Part shown: piece after piece, positions 62,883-64,000 of the stretch
Numbering within the stretch: position 1 is the stretch's first letter
Layout of the letters: every line of letters begins with the position of its first letter
NCBI RefSeq assembly: GCF_024701375.2
Contig: NZ_CP113910.1
Span: 2,976,001-3,040,000, forward strand
Length of the DNA: 64,000 nucleotides
Origin: Streptomyces sp. KMM 9044
GTDB taxonomy: Bacteria > Actinomycetota > Actinomycetes > Streptomycetales > Streptomycetaceae
Direction: 5' to 3'
Program-made: the position numbers and the translations under genes
The notes under the pieces: model-generated
Told to the model about the DNA's origin: nothing
Database searches by the model: none
What the model saw: only the letters and a program-made list of their open reading frames with translations

Positions 62883-64000
62883 TCAGACCGCCCTCATCAG
62901 CAGGGTCGCGGCGACCAGAACGGCCGCGCCCCCGAACATCGAGACCGCGTAGGACCGCGCGAAGCCGTTCTGCAGCCTGCGCATCCGCCCGGACAGGCCG
63001 CCGAACGAGGCCGCCGTTCCGTTGACGACGCCGTCGACCAGGGTGTGGTCGACGTACACCAGGGAGCGTGTGAGATGTTCGCCGCCGCGCACCAGGACCA
63101 CGTGGTTGAAGTCGTCCTGAAGCAGGTCGCGCCGGGCGGCCCGGGTGAGCAGCGACCCCCGCGGGGCGAGCGCCGGGACCGGGCGGCGCCCGTACTGGCC
63201 CCAGGCGATCGCCACGCCGATGACCATGACCGCCACCGTGGACAGCGTGACCGTCAGGGCGCTGATCGGCGCGTGGCCGTGGTCGTGCCCGGTGACGGGC
63301 TCCAGCCAGTGCACGAACCGGTCGCCGATGCCGAAGAACGCGCCGGCGAACACGGAACCGAAGGCGAGCACGATCATCGGGATCGTCATGCTCCTCGGCG
63401 ACTCGTGCGGATGCGGGGGCGTGTACTCGCCCCGGGTCTCCGCGGCCGGCTCCGCTCCGGGCCCGGCCGGGGACGGTGCCGGAGCCTTCCGCCAGCGTTC
63501 CTCGCCGAAGAACGTCATGAGCATCACGCGCGTCATGTAGTACGCGGTGATCGCAGCGCCCAGCAGGGCCACCCCGCCGAGGATCCAGCCCTCGGTGCCG
63601 CCCTTGGCGAACGCCGACTCGATGATCATGTCCTTGGAGAAGAAGCCGGACAGACCAGGGAAGCCGATGATGGCGAGGTAGCCGAGCCCGAAGGTGACGA
63701 AAGTGACCGGCATGTACCTGCGCAGTCCCCCGTAGCGGCGCATGTCGACCTCGTCGTTCATGCCGTGCATGACCGAACCGGCGCCGAGGAACAGCCCTGC
63801 CTTGAAGAAGCCGTGCGTCACCAGGTGCATGATCGCGAAGACGTAGCCGATGGGGCCGAGGCCCGCCGCGAGCACCATGTAGCCGATCTGCGACATCGTC
63901 GAACCGGCCAGCGCCTTCTTGATGTCGTCCTTCGCGCAACCGACGATCGCACCGAACAGCAGCGTGACCGCGCCGACGATGGTGACGACCAGTTGCGCGT
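62883..64000 (-). CDS. nuoL: NADH-quinone oxidoreductase subunit L (5' end beyond window)
   Basis: The C-terminal 370 or so residues of NuoL; the frame is open to the window edge, reading [20 protein letters not shown] (the helix-broken segment after the channel Lys) and on through [20 protein letters not shown]. The C-terminal part has a Pro/Glu-rich insert and the long lateral helix region ([15 protein letters not shown]) before the last helix. It belongs to the main nuo operon, transcribed leftward. Confidence 0.93.
   Translation of the reverse strand, partial: AQLVVTIVGAVTLLFGAIVGCAKDDIKKALAGSTMSQIGYMVLAAGLGPIGYVFAIMHLVTHGFFKAGLFLGAGSVMHGMNDEVDMRRYGGLRRYMPVTFVTFGLGYLAIIGFPGLSGFFSKDMIIESAFAKGGTEGWILGGVALLGAAITAYYMTRVMLMTFFGEERWRKAPAPSPAGPGAEPAAETRGEYTPPHPHESPRSMTIPMIVLAFGSVFAGAFFGIGDRFVHWLEPVTGHDHGHAPISALTVTLSTVAVMVIGVAIAWGQYGRRPVPALAPRGSLLTRAARRDLLQDDFNHVVLVRGGEHLTRSLVYVDHTLVDGVVNGTAASFGGLSGRMRRLQNGFARSYAVSMFGGAAVLVAATLLMRAV

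Overview
The window is high-GC DNA with strong third-position GC bias, GTG starts, 4-nt ATGA/GTGA overlaps and long C-terminal disordered tails. Gene content and order (tRNA-Thr/tRNA-Met/rpmG beside two hadA/hadB-like dehydratase genes, yajQ, htpX, a second nuo cluster, korAB, a long-chain polyprenyl synthase, recQ, then the main nuo operon) point to a Streptomyces chromosome, core region. No database search was possible; identities rest on motifs, lengths and context.

Layout. 0-3.3 kb: an MFS exporter with its TetR regulator (two matching operators) and two MaoC/hot-dog dehydratase genes. 3.4-9.2 kb: rpmG and three tRNA genes (Met, Thr, Tyr), a degenerate CodA-like amidohydrolase, an NAD(P)-binding protein, yajQ, a small GlsB/YeaQ-type membrane protein and an APC permease. 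9.4-10.7 kb: an IS630-family element with one in-frame stop has cut a yccF gene that sits behind htpX. 11.9-22.4 kb: a tightly coupled ten-gene complex-I cluster, nuoA2-B2-C2-H2-I2-J2-K2-L2-M2-N2, lacking nuoD, E, F and G. 22.6-29.7 kb, divergent: two paralogous sensor kinases, one NarL-type response regulator, then korA-korB (2-oxoacid:ferredoxin oxidoreductase).

29.7-40.7 kb is an accessory and decaying stretch: an HxlR regulator beside a frameshifted SDR pseudogene carrying a 9-bp tandem repeat, rarD, an IS982-family element, a VOC protein, a TPR-like protein, an amidase running without a stop into a flavin reductase, a frameshifted and deleted ABC transporter, and a LolA-like lipoprotein-carrier protein. 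40.9-44.1 kb: polyprenyl diphosphate synthase, a c-di-AMP (ydaO-type) riboswitch in front of a secreted lytic transglycosylase, and a HAD phosphatase. 44.3-55.4 kb: two convergent operons that look like an extracellular-polysaccharide locus (GNAT, GT2, NodB deacetylase; GH26-like hydrolase, two membrane proteins, a Wzx flippase with an added membrane module, and a DegT-like protein lacking the PLP lysine). 55.7-64 kb: fumarylacetoacetase, a truncated M56 peptidase remnant, recQ, and the end of the main nuo operon (nuoN, nuoM, 3' part of nuoL, cut by the window edge).

The best candidate for an unusual system is the NADH-module-less, NuoD-less nuo2 cluster beside korAB and a two-kinase regulatory unit, which could form a ferredoxin-fed, complex-I-like proton pump that borrows NuoD from the main operon. 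The polysaccharide locus with several altered active sites is second.
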